This document shows positions 1 through 12,869 of a stretch of 64,000 nucleotides of DNA, piece after piece. The position numbers and the translations under genes were made by a program. The stretch is from Cunninghamia lanceolata (taxonomy: Eukaryota > Streptophyta > Pinopsida > Cupressales > Cupressaceae): the NCBI GenBank assembly GCA_027924645.1, contig BSBN01000763.1, positions 3,906,001 through 3,970,000 of the forward strand. Direction: 5' to 3'. The notes under the pieces are model-generated. The model saw only the letters and a program-made list of their open reading frames with translations, ran no database searches and was not told the origin of the DNA. Within the stretch, counting starts at the first letter, position 1. The number at the start of each line of letters is the position of its first letter.

Positions 1-3000
1 AAGCCATTGTATGGCCCTTCAGTCTTCAATCTCCTAAACTCTGCCAGATTACATTGGCATTTTTCTTTGGGTTAAACTTTTGCCAAACTCTTAGCAGCAT
101 TCTCTAGTTGCTACCATACGACCTCCTCTCTTGTCCACCTTGTTATTCCTTGCAAGCTCAAACCTGACCATATGGCGTGAGGAAGGTTTGTCTTGGCAAC
201 TCTAAAAAAAAATTATCTCTGAACTTTCTCATGGGCCACCATATGGCCTCCCTTATTCCTCTTTTATTCTACTAGAATCCTTCTTGGATAAAGTCATGGC
301 CTTGAGGGAATCTATGCCAAGAAAAGTCTAAAACTAAAAACTGATGGATGTCAGCTGTATCTCTATTAAAATTTGTCTTTATTTAAATTACCTCCTCTGC
401 CTGAAGCGACCTGGCTGTGGTATTGGCAAATAGTTGTTGCTGCTCCTGAAAACTCTCCTTGGCTGAATGTCATCACTTGTGGCTCATGATGTAATGGTAA
501 CTTAATTTTATTGGCCCTTTTCCTTCTTGGTTGAGCATCCCTGGGTATGGTGGCCTCTTGAAAATCTACTTCCTTCATTGCCTCTCTAGACTAAAATTAC
601 TTAATTGAATTTTGTTGCTTTGATGCTCAACTCTTGTTAAAAATTTAGCAGGAATTCATTCTTAGGAAGAATTGTTGATCAACATATTTAGAAGGTTTCC
701 TTTATAAACTTTTTGATCATCTAGTAAACCATGGCTAAGAATGTAGTTCTTGTGCCAGTAAATTGGTTATAATGATTTGTGATTTAAGTGGCTTGTATGG
801 AATCTTAGATAGTGAGTTCGATGGGAGACTCATTCGAATAGGAAAAAAATATAGTTTCTTATAAATAACCTTATTAGTAATTCTAAATGGTAACATGATA
901 GTTAGAAATCCTATGTTTTGAGTTGAGAATTGGAAGTGGTTGCATGTTAGGAAAATAGATATATAGGTTTATAGTGTTTTGCACTAAAATGACATTTGGT
1001 AAGATGTTGGTTGGAAATCTTTGTTTATAGGAGACTATGTATATTTACAATGTTTGATTTGAATTTGTAATATGTTAGATAGAAGCTATGCTTTTGGAAA
1101 TTTTGCGTATATAAATATAGTTGTTAGTTTCTAGAAAAATTGAAATAGAAAAAGGTAGTTACTTATAGTTGTGGTTATTAGGAAATAAATTTGTATTGAA
1201 ATTAGTGAGATGTTTTATATTAATAGTTGTTTCTTTATTAGAAATAGTAGTTTGTTTGAAATTAAAAATATTAATTATTTTTTAGGTCATGTGGCTGTGC
1301 TAAGGAATGGCCGACAGTAGTGCATCAATAGGAAATTGCTTATGTTTTTGTTTATTAATATGTTAGTTGGAAATATTTGCTTTAGGGAAATATTAATGTT
1401 TTTAATGTTTCTGACTTGCAATGATATTTGGTAAATGTCAAGGGGAAGTCTATGCATATAGGATATTTTATATTTTGTTGCTTGATAAGGGAAAACGACA
1501 CACTCATAAATGTTTCGTAGTTAAAATAACATAAATTGAATTATTCTTGTATTTAAGTTTATTGGATATATTGTTCAATTGGATTTATATTATGGTATGT
1601 GTTTTTGGATATTGTTTTAAATTAGTTGTAAATTAAAAGTATAACATACCTCTTTAGTTCACTTGTAGGTGTCAAAGATTAGGAATGTACGAAATATAGG
1701 ATGGATGGGAAGTTATTATTGTAAAAAGAATATATAAGGATGGTTTGTTTTCTTTTAGAAAAAAAGGTAGTTAATAAAATGTTAGATAGGAAAGTTATAC
1801 TTGGAGTTGTTTAAAATTACTCTTTAGTGAGCTAGAGTGTCATTGAAAGAAAGTTATAACCTCATGTCTATTTTCATAATTATAGTATATTGAATCCATT
1901 ACACTTGAATGTTGTTCTTGTCTTTTCATATCGTTATGTTTATAGTTCGAATCATTAATGCTTATAGGATTAACCTTACTTTCTTTTGTTAGGAAATTTG
2001 TTTCATTAAGCTAGGAAATAGAATGATTATACTAAGTTCACATGGTTGTTAAATACTTGTTATATTCTTGCCTCCTTGTTAAATTTAAAATTGTTAGTTT
2101 ATATCGGAATCTCTTTGCCATGTAAATGTTAGAAAATAAAATATTGGAGTTATTTGAATTATTTTGGTTTCATAGAGTAAAATTAGGGTGCAAGTCAATT
2201 AATGACTACCTTGTTATACATATTAATTTAGATACTTTTATTTTGGAAAACAAGGTAGTGTGTTAGAGGAATTAAAGTGAATTGTTTTAGTGAAGGACTT
2301 AATTTATAACTTTTCATTATTTTGATTAGTTGAGATATTCGGATTATGGTTCTTCGTCTTTGTGTCATTAATTCCTGGAGGTTTAAAGTTGCCATTTGGG
2401 ATATCATTGTGAAAATCGGTATTTTTGTCATGATTTGGGCAAGTGGTCAAGTTGTTTTTCTTCAGAAGAAGTTATAACCTTATATGTATTTCCATGTTTT
2501 AAGTTATGAATCTCATTTACTCATTTTTCCTCCTAGTCGTATCGATATGCTTGTACTAGATCATTATGTACTTGGGGTGGAGTTTGGTCTATGTTTTGGT
2601 TAATTGTGAAGTGGGAATCTTGAGGGATGTCATGTGTACTTGGTGTTTAGATGCGAAAGCATTATCCTTGCCAGATAATGGTCACCTTATCTTTGGTCAT
2701 GTACCTAACTCTAGAGGTGTAGTTCTTGGTTTTGGTTCAAAAATTATGGCATGTCAATGTAATGGGTTCATTAGATTTTCATGTCTTGTAATGAATGGGA
2801 AATGGTCTCTTGGATATAGTACTTGGTTTCTAGTTTGTATTGCTACAAATTTTTGAAGGGAATCTAACGACTTACTATTGTGGCCTAGTGAGTGGTGTAA
2901 GTTTTGGGTCAGATCTAATTTGAGACTTTTATACTTGTATGTTGTGGTATGTATGATTGATCAGAGAATGCTAAGGGAGCGGCTTTCATGGTGGGGCTAG

Positions 3001-4130
3001 TACCTAGTGAGTGGCCACCTGGGTAACCCCATGGAAGTTGTAAGCAAGTGGAAACTCAATAATGTAATTAGGAGGGTTTGGGTAGTAAAACACTTAACAA
3101 GATAAGTAAGATACCTCACCCATGCCTTGAGTTCTCTCATAGGCTAAGGATGGAGCGAGAAGGCTTGGTTGGAAAGGCTGACCTCCTTGTCTCCATGAGA
3201 GGACCTGTCGACTCCACATGTGTCACCCTATGGGGCCGGTGCCTAGAGAGAGGCTGCCAGGGTAACCATAGATGGGGGCCGGCTTCTGGTGATAGATATC
3301 CTAGGTAACCCATGCTAGGACCATGCGATGACACTCTCCTTACACAGTTCAATTTTTTCTTCTTGGTTGTGCCTCTAGAGTGATGTCTTGTCTTGTGTAA
3401 CTTGTTGATATGGTTAGTTGTGTCAAGTCAGTTGTCGTTTGGTTGTATTAGATGTTGTTACTTTGGCTTAGTGGAATCCTCGTTGTTATCTCCTAGCTCA
3501 GAGGGGTGGACCTTAGGGTTCCACATGGTTGGGTGGCAGAGCTATCCATTGGTCTTATTGGAGATGTGGTTCAAGTCCTGTGTAGAGGTGTTCTAGTTCT
3601 GGATTGCTTCCCACCTTCGGTGGTGTTGTATTCTTTCTTATGCATTATTTTGTAAATCGACGTGATTGGTCTTGTAATCTTGTATTGTAACTTTGTATAT
3701 TATCTATCTTGCTAATGTAAAAGTGGATCTTATTTGTAGTAGCAGTATAATGTATATCACTTGTGTGGTTTTAATTTTCTATTCACTGATGCAGTTATGT
3801 TTCCCTAGAGGAGTTGGAAGTGCACTTTTCTTTATGTTGTGTATTATGATATCTTGGTTACTATTATTACATTTACTTGCTTAAAAAAAAAATTATTTCT
3901 AGAATTTTGCTCTTGTTGGTCTAACTCTCTCTAGAGTTGCATGACGGGGCATTATAGAGACAATGGTAGGGTTATAGTTTTGCGAGGTTGAGGGTATGGA
4001 AGTAGATACCTAGGTTGGTTGAGTGTTGATGTGATGGACATGGATAGAATAAGTTTGAGGTATGGAAACATGAGTTGTATTGGGGATTAATCAAAATGAG
4101 GGAATGTTAGAGGTTTTTGGTATAGAAGAT
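1..4130. other. Gene-free AT-rich region
   Basis: I see no gene here. Short open frames on both strands lack any recognisable domain. A relatively GC-rich island at about 2940-3350 and again at 3500-3620 stands out from the AT-rich surroundings and reads like the remains of an LTR or untranslated region of an old retroelement, but no matching partner copy exists in the window to prove it. Confidence 0.5.
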
Positions 4131-4134
4131 ATAG

Positions 4135-4358
4135 GGATAGATTGTGAGATCCTTAATGGTGAAATGGAAGGGGTTGCAAGAGATTACCCTAATGAAGGAA
4201 ATGATGAAGATGTAAGTGATGACTGAATGGGTTGAATCACAGAGATAGATTGTGAGATTCCTAATGGTGGAATCGATGGGGGTGTAAGTGATGACCCTAA
4301 TGAAGGAAATGATGAAGGTGTAAGTGATGACTAAATGGGTTGGATCACACGAGGAGAA
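4135..4358. repeat. Two-copy tandem repeat, 108-bp period
   Basis: The stretch beginning with TAGATTGTGAGAT recurs with a period of 108 bp (TGTGAGAT at 4143 and at 4251). Both copies contain CCCTAATGAAGGAAATGATG and end near AAATGGGTT. The copies differ at about a dozen positions, so the duplication is not recent. It lies just downstream of the stop of the minus-strand ORF 4331-5026 and partly overlaps its end. Confidence 0.8.
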
Positions 4359-5026
4359 TAATCCGAAGGCATCCCCAACATGTAAGTATGTGAGGAGATA
4401 TATTGGGAGATGTTCGACATAGGTGTTGAAATTGGTTGATGGGAAGAGAGGGGTTGGATTGTAGGAATAGATGTATCTTGTGGTATCCCCAAGGTGAAAT
4501 TTTGTGGTGATGCGATAGATGAGATAGATTGGGACACATTTGACATAGGTGTTGAAAATGATTGATGGAGAGAGGAATTAGTTTGAGCTTTGGCCTTAGC
4601 TTTTCCTACTTTTCTTCGTGCTTTTTCTCTCTCATAGATATCATTAGGGAATCTAGCTCCACAATCATAAAGATATTGCATATAATAATCAGGATCATGA
4701 TCCATGGAGAGATGAACAAGTTGCAAAGTTTTAGGATCTTGTTGGAGTTGAAGTGCAATTGGATTCGTTTCAGTATAGACATGTGTGGATTTGGGAGTTT
4801 TGGGAGTAACTGGTTGGTCTGATACATCATCTCAAACATCTACATAAGTTGAAAGGTCTCCAAGTGGATCATTATGAAAATATGATGATGAACTAGGATT
4901 TTGCTGAGAGGAATTGATTTGATCATGGATGGACTCTTCTTCGAGGAATCTTGAGGATTGAGGTTGCCATTTTTGAGGAGTGAACTCCATATTATTTTTC
5001 TTGGCTTGCGTACGAGTAGCAACCAT
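4331..5026 (-). pseudogene. Broken 232-codon ORF, unknown retroelement-like protein
   Basis: I do not recognise this protein. A minus-strand frame starts at the ATG at 5026 with MVATRTQAKKNN. It runs in one frame to a stop just below 4331 and is interrupted once by a TGA at 4829-4831, after the codons for YVDV. The N-terminal MVATRTQ style resembles the start of some plant retrotransposon gag proteins. The middle has a basic patch, EKARRKVGKAKAKAQ. The C-terminal third is a two-fold repeat of about 36 residues, built on STPMSN(V/I)SQ(S/Y)ISS followed by LG(I/M)P and IQP. Low-complexity S/Q/P content and the lack of a zinc knuckle or protease prevent assignment. Because the frame reads through on both sides of the single stop, it was probably coding until recently. 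An internal ORF of a non-autonomous LTR element is the best guess. Confidence 0.45.
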
Positions 5027-5169
5027 GAAAATAGATGACAATTTGGAATGGTAAAAATCTCTCAGATGGATATATATGGATGATATGAAAGACTCCAAAA
5101 GTGGGAATAAATGATATGGATCAATATTTGGATATAGATTGTTTGATTTAGGACAAAATAGAGTCAAAA

Positions 5170-8100
5170 TTATGATTCAAAGAGACCAGATGGACCTTAG
5201 GATTGGATATGAATAAAGGGCTCCTTTAAAACACTCAGGGTTATGATATGCCTAAGCAAGAAAGGAGATAAAGATATCACCTCTACTCAAGGGAAGTCAG
5301 GGCTTATTGAGTAGAAAAGATCAGATGGCAAGGATACACTAACTTAAGAATGGTCAAGGCCTCTTAAGCAAATAGATCGGTATGGGATTGATTAGAAAAA
5401 GGTATGTCTCTTGATGACTTAGATGTTGATATATGATCAATAGGATAATGGGAGTCCACTATTGGAAAGAGATTTTGGGAATGGATATGGATGAATGATC
5501 AATTAAGAGAGCTTCTTTTGATTCAAAGTATCAAGGTTCCACTTGAGATGTGACACGAGGATGAAAGGTTCTTGATTCTAAAATCCAAGTGGATGATGTA
5601 GAAGACAAGTTGTAATGGTGATGATGATTCAAGCAAATACACACATCAATCGTATAAGACAGACAACAATTTGATTAGTTATTTTTTATGACACCTTGAT
5701 GTTTTTACAAACACTTGTAAACATGCATGATCCTACGCTAGGAAAAGACAATACTTGCTGAGTTCCCACTTGGTTTTACCTAGCTACGCCTACTTATGGT
5801 GTATAGCTCTAGGAACTTGGGGCATGGGCTCCCCCTTATAGTGCACTCACTTCTCAGGCACACCAAGTTCTAGGTCTTAGGAGGCACATATCTTGAGGTA
5901 CCTTGCTATCTCTACCATAAGCCACGAACATTTGGGATGGCTATCAGAGTTTCCTCCTGTATCAACAAGTAGAGGGTTTTTGGCCACTAAACAAAGGTTT
6001 GTAGTGAATATCTAGGGGACTGGCACCCCATGGGCATCTAGCAAGCCACTTAAGGCTCTAACTAACCCTACTAAGAGTTTAATATACACTAAGGTATGCC
6101 TCCTTTCAAGGTAGCACCATATGGTGAGTGCTAATACCAATTAGACTTGGCTTTTGCCTTATCCTCAATTTATATAGCAGGCCAGACGAAAGTCCCACTT
6201 GGGGTTGCAAGTGAGTTCTCCTTTCAAATGTGTCTTAAGAGCATGCCCACTCTAAAGGGTAACAAAAGCAAGGAAACATATTTTTTATCTCCCAGATTGC
6301 ACAAAACGCAAGGAGAGAGCATACACAACACCTTTGCCTCACACTTGCATGGGGTTCATTTTAATTCCAAATTCAAATGTGTGGGTGGTTATACAAAATG
6401 TCAAAGAAATGCTTTTGATTCTTAAGATCGTCAAGTGGCACAAGACAAGAGCATACTCATTCAATGATAAAATTGCAAGCAACAAGACATCGCAAACACT
6501 TGTTAATTTTAACCCTTACTTATGATGTGATCTAATCTATGAAAAGAAGACACGATGTTTCAAGATTAGATTCTCTAACAATCGAACCTGCAACACACTG
6601 ATTAGTAGTTTGCAAAAAATTGTCTTTGACAGGCATAAAGTTGTAAGGAAAATATGTTAGACCAGCATGAATGATTCTGCAAATGTCCACACAAAATGTT
6701 AAATGCACCGTGAGATGAAAAATGTTTGATGATTTGAAACAAAAAGGCTGAATTTTGAATGGTTATACCTGTAAATATGAAATGTTTCTAGATGAAATGA
6801 TAGTATAGCTGTGTAGAGCTCGGAATTAGCTTTCCAACGCCTACAAAAATGTGAAAATATGATGAAAAACAAAAAAGTTATGCTAGTTTGATGAAAATAG
6901 CCTCCAAGGGCTAGAAATGGACACTTTGATGATTTGCTTTGGTAGTTTGATGTTGACAGTTATAGTTTTCTCCATATCATAAGAAAATGATTTGTCTTAA
7001 CAGCTATGTTCTTTGTTGGTGATGTTGTTGACAATTTGATCTTTGAGGTAATTTTGAATTAGGTGGTTAAAAGTTGATAATTTTTTGCAAATGATCATCA
7101 AAATCTTTTGAATGACTATCATGAAACTAATACGACTGTAAATAATTGTGCCATACTGCTGTGATTATTGTCAAGTTATAAGATTTTGCATTGAGATCAC
7201 ATACTATGGATTGATGCCATATAAAACTATTAGATAACAAATCTGTGGTCAATGGTTTTAAACTCAAACATTGTGCTTATCATAACAATTAACAGCAATT
7301 CACAGTTAATGAAAATATCAATAGTTGATCTAACAAATGCAACAAGTTTAATGCTAAAAGATGGTGATTTAAAACAAGATTTATCATTTGCTGATAGCTA
7401 GAACATAGGTAATTGCCAAAACAACCCACTGGTATGGTTAAACTTGTAGTAAATGATCATTGTTAATGCCAAGTATCGTATTAATCCTGATACTGCTGCT
7501 GCCTCACACAGGGAATTCTTCTTAACTCGTCGGCTGCTCCTATCAGCGTATTTCTATTTGTCATGGTTCTGGGAATACGGCAAGGAACATCAATGACCAC
7601 GTCTTCTTTTTCTACAACACCACTCTCCATAGAAACAAATGTCCAATCAATTTCATATTATTCTCAGAAACCAACAAATTTGTGCGTTTCTTTGTATTAT
7701 TTATGGTCACTTTTCATTCAAATTTCTTTCCAGCAATCTACAAGACTTCGATGGAGTGTAGTGCATCAATTACAAGCTTCCACGGTGTACAGTCACATAA
7801 TATGAGGCAACAATGATGAAAGAATGTCACAATTTTGGTATAAAGACCTTGCAAGTGTTAATCTTTCTCTTTGACCCCCTGGTACACATGTAAAAGCCAT
7901 TTATTATTTGATGACTCCCTCTTACAGTTTAATATTAAAGAAAACTAGTTTTAATATTAACCGCCTAAAAAGTTTTAACTTAGAAAACCATATCGAATGC
8001 CACAGTTCAGAGCTAATAGATATCAACAACTAAGACTTACACTGCCTATAATTAACAAGAGTTAACATAGTAACAAGTGATTTTTGGAAATAAACAGTTA

Positions 8101-8811
8101 GAGGAAACTATTACCAAACAAGAGCCCAAATAAACCCTGTAGCTATGCTCTATTTACTATGCGATTAGCATGATAAACCAAGGACAAAGATCGGATTAAT
8201 GGATCTGCACAAAATGACTCTCTAGAAGTGCATCAAACTCCTGCAAAAAACTCAACAATAAGTCTTGCACAAACAAATGGGTTAAGGAGGTTTCACGTCA
8301 GGTACACCATGTATGTAGCCATATAATTTTCTATTAAAAAAGGTAAGAAACTATTGTAAACCCTAGAAACTCATATCAAATGCACCACCAAATAGGTCAA
8401 AAGATATGATAAAATAAACGTTACCAAACATGCTTAAAAATGTGGTTGCTTAGATAATTGCATAACTCCATTGTAAAATTTGCCAGGGGGTTAAATGATG
8501 GATGAAATTGATTTTTATAAAAGTTTGGGTAAAGGTGGTTTGGGTAGTTAGATAAATGGTAAGGTAGGTATATTAACGGGTTTAGGTAAATTAACAAGTT
8601 TTGGGTTAGGTTTTTAGTTTGTAGATAATGAATTAAATATATTAATTTTAATTTATTATTTACCAGAGGGTTAAAAGATGAAAATGTTTAATTAATTTAA
8701 ATTAATTAAACCTTAGGATAAGGGGTGGATTAGGAATTAAGGAGCATTTAATTAATTAATTAAAATTAATTAAATCATGACTTAGGAAAATGATCAATTT
8801 GGTCAATTTTT
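5170..8811. other. Intergenic repeat-derived DNA, no gene seen
   Basis: Nothing here supports a gene. Open frames at 6147-6525 and 7563-7805 show no domain and no coding pattern. The 8480-8790 part is very AT-rich, with TTAATTAA-type runs that form short inverted repeats. The block at 5690-6140 has the style of an LTR or leader of an old retroelement, but I find no second copy in the window. Confidence 0.5.
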
Positions 8812-10130
8812 GATGTCTACATGTGCTAACTGGTGTTGTCATTGATGTCAACATGTTTGTGTTGTTATTGGTGACAATTGTATCTTCTGATATTATTGTT
8901 TATTGATTGATTGAAGAACACTGTTAGAGTATTTTCCTCTGCATTTTCTTTGTATTGAAGACCAGAGTATGAGCTCTAGATATGATTTAGAGAAGTGTTT
9001 GAAGATGTTAAATCTAGAATTTGGTGGTTTGGATCACTGTGTAGAAAAAGTTCTATTCACTAGTTTGAAGACTATGCCTAGCAATGCAACTTGCAGAGTG
9101 ATAGAGTATTTTGCTCCACATTTCTCCAAAAGTTTGAATTTGGTCTTGTAGTTCTAGACTTAAGCTTATAAGATCCTTAGCTATCTCCATTCAAAAGGAT
9201 TTTTTATTTGGTGCTCCGAAAAGCATGTAATTGACTAGCAAAGTTTGATAGTGTTTGTTGAGAAGTAATCTAAGATGTATCTTTAAGTGATATTTGTTAC
9301 TTTCAAGTGAGATCTATTGTAGTTGAATTTTTTGGTTCCCAAGTGATTCTATATTGTTCATGGATGTCTCCAAAATGTATTGAAGGCATGTGCTTGATCC
9401 GCAAGTTACAATGAAGATCTTGGAAGCATGTATCTAAGTGTTCTTGATGTTGTTCACTTGCTCTGGCTGACCTGGTTAGTCACACTTGTTGCAGAGGTGA
9501 TTCATGGATTGTAGAAGCATGTCCAAGCATGTGAATATGTATTTTGGTATGAGCTAAGCTATGATGTGTTCATCCTTCATTCATTTTCTCTGCAAGTTTG
9601 TTTAGGTCTAGTCCTAATTTGATTTATGTATGTATGCCAACCTTGGAGATAGTTCCAATGGTATTAGAATGTAATACTGACCTTGATGTACATTCCAAGG
9701 TTGATGAAAGCTATAAATATATGTAATGAATTCATGATTGATGGGTGTGTGTGCTTAGATGCAAAGATAAAGTGTGAGTTGTACAAGCAGATCACAACAG
9801 AGGAGACATTGTGCTTTAATTGAACTAAACTTAGGCATGGTGTAGAAGCTACTATATCAGTTCACCCTTGGTAGTGAGCCAACCCCGGTAGTGAGCCAAC
9901 CCCGGTAGTGAGCCAACCCTGGTAGTGAGCTAGCCCTAGTAGTGAGCCAACCCTCGGTAGTGAGCCACCCTTTGGCAGTGAGCCATTCTTTTGGGTAGTG
10001 AACCTTGGGCAGTGAGCCACTTTTGATATTTGGTGTTGTTACTACATTATATTGTGAGTTAACACTCATTGTGGTTTTTCCTTGTTTAGGGTTTTTCACA
10101 TAAAAATCTAGTGTTCATGTGTGTATGGTG
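8812..10130 (+). repeat. LTR-like relic (possible solo or truncated LTR)
   Basis: The segment opens with TGATGTCTACATGTGCTAAC and ends shortly after GGGTTTTTCACATAAAAATC. The latter is a string commonly seen near the 3' end of plant Ty1/copia-type LTRs, in the R-U5 zone (from memory of such LTRs). Length, AT content and absence of coding frames fit an LTR. I could not find the partner LTR, a primer-binding site or a convincing target duplication, so the borders are approximate. It also contains the 17-bp minisatellite at 9862-10020. Confidence 0.35.
9862..10020 (+). repeat. Minisatellite, about 17-bp unit
   Basis: About nine copies of a unit close to GGTAGTGAGCCAACCCC lie head to tail. The left copies are almost identical. 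The right copies vary in length (17 to 22 bp) and sequence, for example GGCAGTGAGCCATTC. The minus strand stays open through it (9857-10099) only because the unit lacks stops in that frame, so I do not call a gene. Confidence 0.9.
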
Positions 10131-10779
10131 TTGATGTGTGTATATTCAGATGATAAAATGAATAGGTTTGTGGAATCCAAGGCTCATTTCAAGTTGCCAT
10201 TGGTAGATGTTGCTAAGATGGAGAAAAAGTGTGAATGGGTTGCTCAGTGTTTCAAGACCTTCAAGTTCAGATATGAATGGTTAGATGGGCATGATATAGA
10301 CAAAGTAAAGTATCTTCTTTCAGATTATTTCAAGTACAAGAAAGTCAAATTTTCTACAAGGGTGTCTAGTTCTCACTAAGTTTATTCATGGACTTAGTCA
10401 ATTTTGATATTTAAAAGAAATTGTAATAAAACATTTTATATAAAAAGGGACTCACTGTTTTTATAAAGTGGACCCTATAGAAATATTTCTTTTTATATTT
10501 TATGTTTTTGAGTTGAAAAGTCAACTTGGAAATAGACATGTAAAAACAATTCCATTTTTGAATGTGCTTTTTGAGTTGCATGAAGTTGGTGATAAAAACA
10601 ATGACAAAAAGGTATTGCATGTAGTATTGAACTGTTGTAATTATTCTTTTGAATTTCCTATAAAAGGAAGGGACTCATTTTGTTTAAGGGTCCAAAAGTT
10701 CAAGAATTAGGCTATCAGTCCACTTTTTAATTTTTTTTAAAGCTTTTTCAGTAGTTAGCAGTTTTTACAGTTTTTAGCA
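10131..10779. other. Possible coding relic then AT-rich filler
   Basis: A plus-strand open frame at 10119-10379 has a plausible amino-acid composition (MNRFVESKAHFKLPLVD, many K, F and D). It could be the start of a retroelement gag following the LTR-like block to its left, but I recognise no motif. The remainder up to the gypsy insertion site has nothing I can name. Confidence 0.25.
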
Positions 10780-10784
10780 TATTG
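10780..10784. other. Left target-site duplication TATTG
   Basis: The five bases TATTG lie immediately left of the outer gypsy element. The same five bases lie immediately right of it at 27971-27975. A 5-bp duplication is what Ty3/gypsy integrases make, and it fixes both element borders to the base. Confidence 0.93.
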
Positions 10785-12327
10785 TGTCATGCCCGCATCT
10801 TCTGCACGGACGTGACACACAAATGCCTATCTCTCGACCACATTCGCAATGTGGTCACAACACGGGCCGCAAATTTTTTTTTCTCCCTAACCCTAGGAAC
10901 CCCCTCGCACGCGTCTGTGTGCTCGGTGGCAATATGCATAAGCATAGTCAAGTTGACGTAACCATGTTGGTGAAGGCTGTCTAGAGGGTATGTGATATGT
11001 AGAGTATCACTTCTAGGGTCAGATCAATTCCAATCAGTACTCTAATTTAACTAGGTGTTGACGAAATGCTGACATCAAACCCTAAACTAACTCAGATCAG
11101 AAGTGGTTAAATGATATGGCATGATGGCGCTCGATTGAAGGTGGAGTGATGGATGGAACGCATGATAAAGTAGAAAGATTAAATGTAAGTCATAAAAATG
11201 TTATAAAGATAAAACCCTAAAATCTAGCAAAATTCTGGCAGCATAACGCGTCTTCACAAAAATGATTTTAAAGTAAAACGTTAATGAGTGCATAATAAAA
11301 TTTAAGAATAATTAAGTTTAAAATTACAACTTTAAAATGAACTCAAATGACATAAAGTAACAATTAAAATCAAAATAAATGACAAGATGTCAAATGAACC
11401 CACGAAGAATAGGAAGTCCATTATTAACTATAATTTTGACAATTATATTTAAAACCAGCTCGTATATTTAAAAATAGGAGGGGGAAAAGAGTTTAAATAC
11501 TCACCTGTAAAATAATTATTAAATAGATAAATAAATTAAAAAAATCAAATTTTGCCGGGGAAGAATAAAAATTGAGGAAAAGAAAATAATAGGCTCCACC
11601 CAATTAATAAAATTCAAAACACTATATACTAACCAAAATGAATAAATAGCCCTTTCAAGAAAATAATTAGAACCAAATTTAAAATTTCCCAAGAGATAAT
11701 TTTAAACAAATAAGGAAAAATAGGGATTTAAATAAAAGGTAAAATAAAACCCTCAAAATAAAATCCTCCTAAACAAAAGAGAAAAGCCTTAACAAATTTA
11801 AAATTGTTTTCTAAAGACAAGGTTGCCCTAATTTCTAATTTTCATCTTACCTCCTCTTTTACTATCTTCTCTCCTATTTGGTTTTGTTTTCTCTCATGTG
11901 CAGGTTTAAGGTTTTGAACTAGTAATGGAGGCCATGGATGGCTCTCACAAAGGTATGCTTTCAAAGCTCTGATATCCTAAAGAACTATATTGTTATTCTC
12001 TTTTTCTTTTCTTTTTTTTTTATATCTTACATGAGATAAGTGTTGTTGCAGAGCTAGGACGTAGAGGGGCCACCGCCAGTGGCACTGCTGTGGGTGGGCG
12101 GAGGTGGAGTCACGGTGGAGAAGCATCGAAGGGGTTTGAGGGAAGGTAAGGCATGGAGTGAGGGAAGCCACTACGGGCGGAAGATACTGTAACTCGTAGG
12201 AGGCAGGGTTCGTGGCTCCAGCGGCGGTAGGGCTGTGTACAGAGATAGGCGTCAATGGTGATGGGGTGTGAGGTGTCAGTCAGTGGATGGTAGAATGGCT
12301 CTGCAGAGGGCGACGCTCAAGGGTTTG

Positions 12328-12366
12328 GGGTGTGGGGTGGGAGGCTCCGCCTCCCACCCCACACCC
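12328..12366. repeat. Perfect GC-rich hairpin in left LTR
   Basis: An 18-base arm (GGGTGTGGGGTGGGAGGC) is followed by the 3-base loop TCC and the exact complement of the arm. This is strikingly GC-rich in an AT-rich LTR. The other LTR has an enlarged form at 24805-24880. Confidence 0.95.
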
Positions 12367-12793
12367 TTGGTACATTAATTTCAGAGGGGCTATGGGCGTA
12401 GCTGCCCACAGTCCCATTAACATGTTTTTTTTTTTGTGTCCAATCCATGGGAGCTAAACACATCAGTCCGCCCCTCGTAAATATTGATCTCAAAGAAAAT
12501 TTACTAAAAGATGTCTTCCGAATTAATTTTTTTTTGTATATATATATACACGTGTATATATATATGTATATTTTCAAAAGAATTTTATCGGTTTACTTAA
12601 AAAAATACATATATACATATATTTATAGATATCTCTAAATATATAAATATATAAAAAAATATATATATATATATATATATTACATCCATTAGTTATAAAA
12701 CTCCTGTAGCTACTTCCAATTTTCTGTGTATATATACAGAGAGAAAAAAATAGGGTAAATAGAATAGAATTAAAATAAACTGAGCAGAACGGG

Positions 12794-12795
<2 letters not shown>

Positions 12796-12867
<72 letters not shown>
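12796..12867. repeat. (AT)n microsatellite, 72 bp
   Basis: An uninterrupted AT dinucleotide run. The equivalent run in the other LTR, 25289-25326, is about half as long and is followed by GTAT units, so the tract has changed length since insertion. Smaller TA runs lie at 12660-12680 and 13146-13161. Confidence 0.97.

Positions 12868-12869
<2 letters not shown>

Noticed and set aside
9857..10099. 80-codon minus-strand Trp/Leu/Thr-rich frame
   Set aside because: Product of the 17-bp minisatellite.
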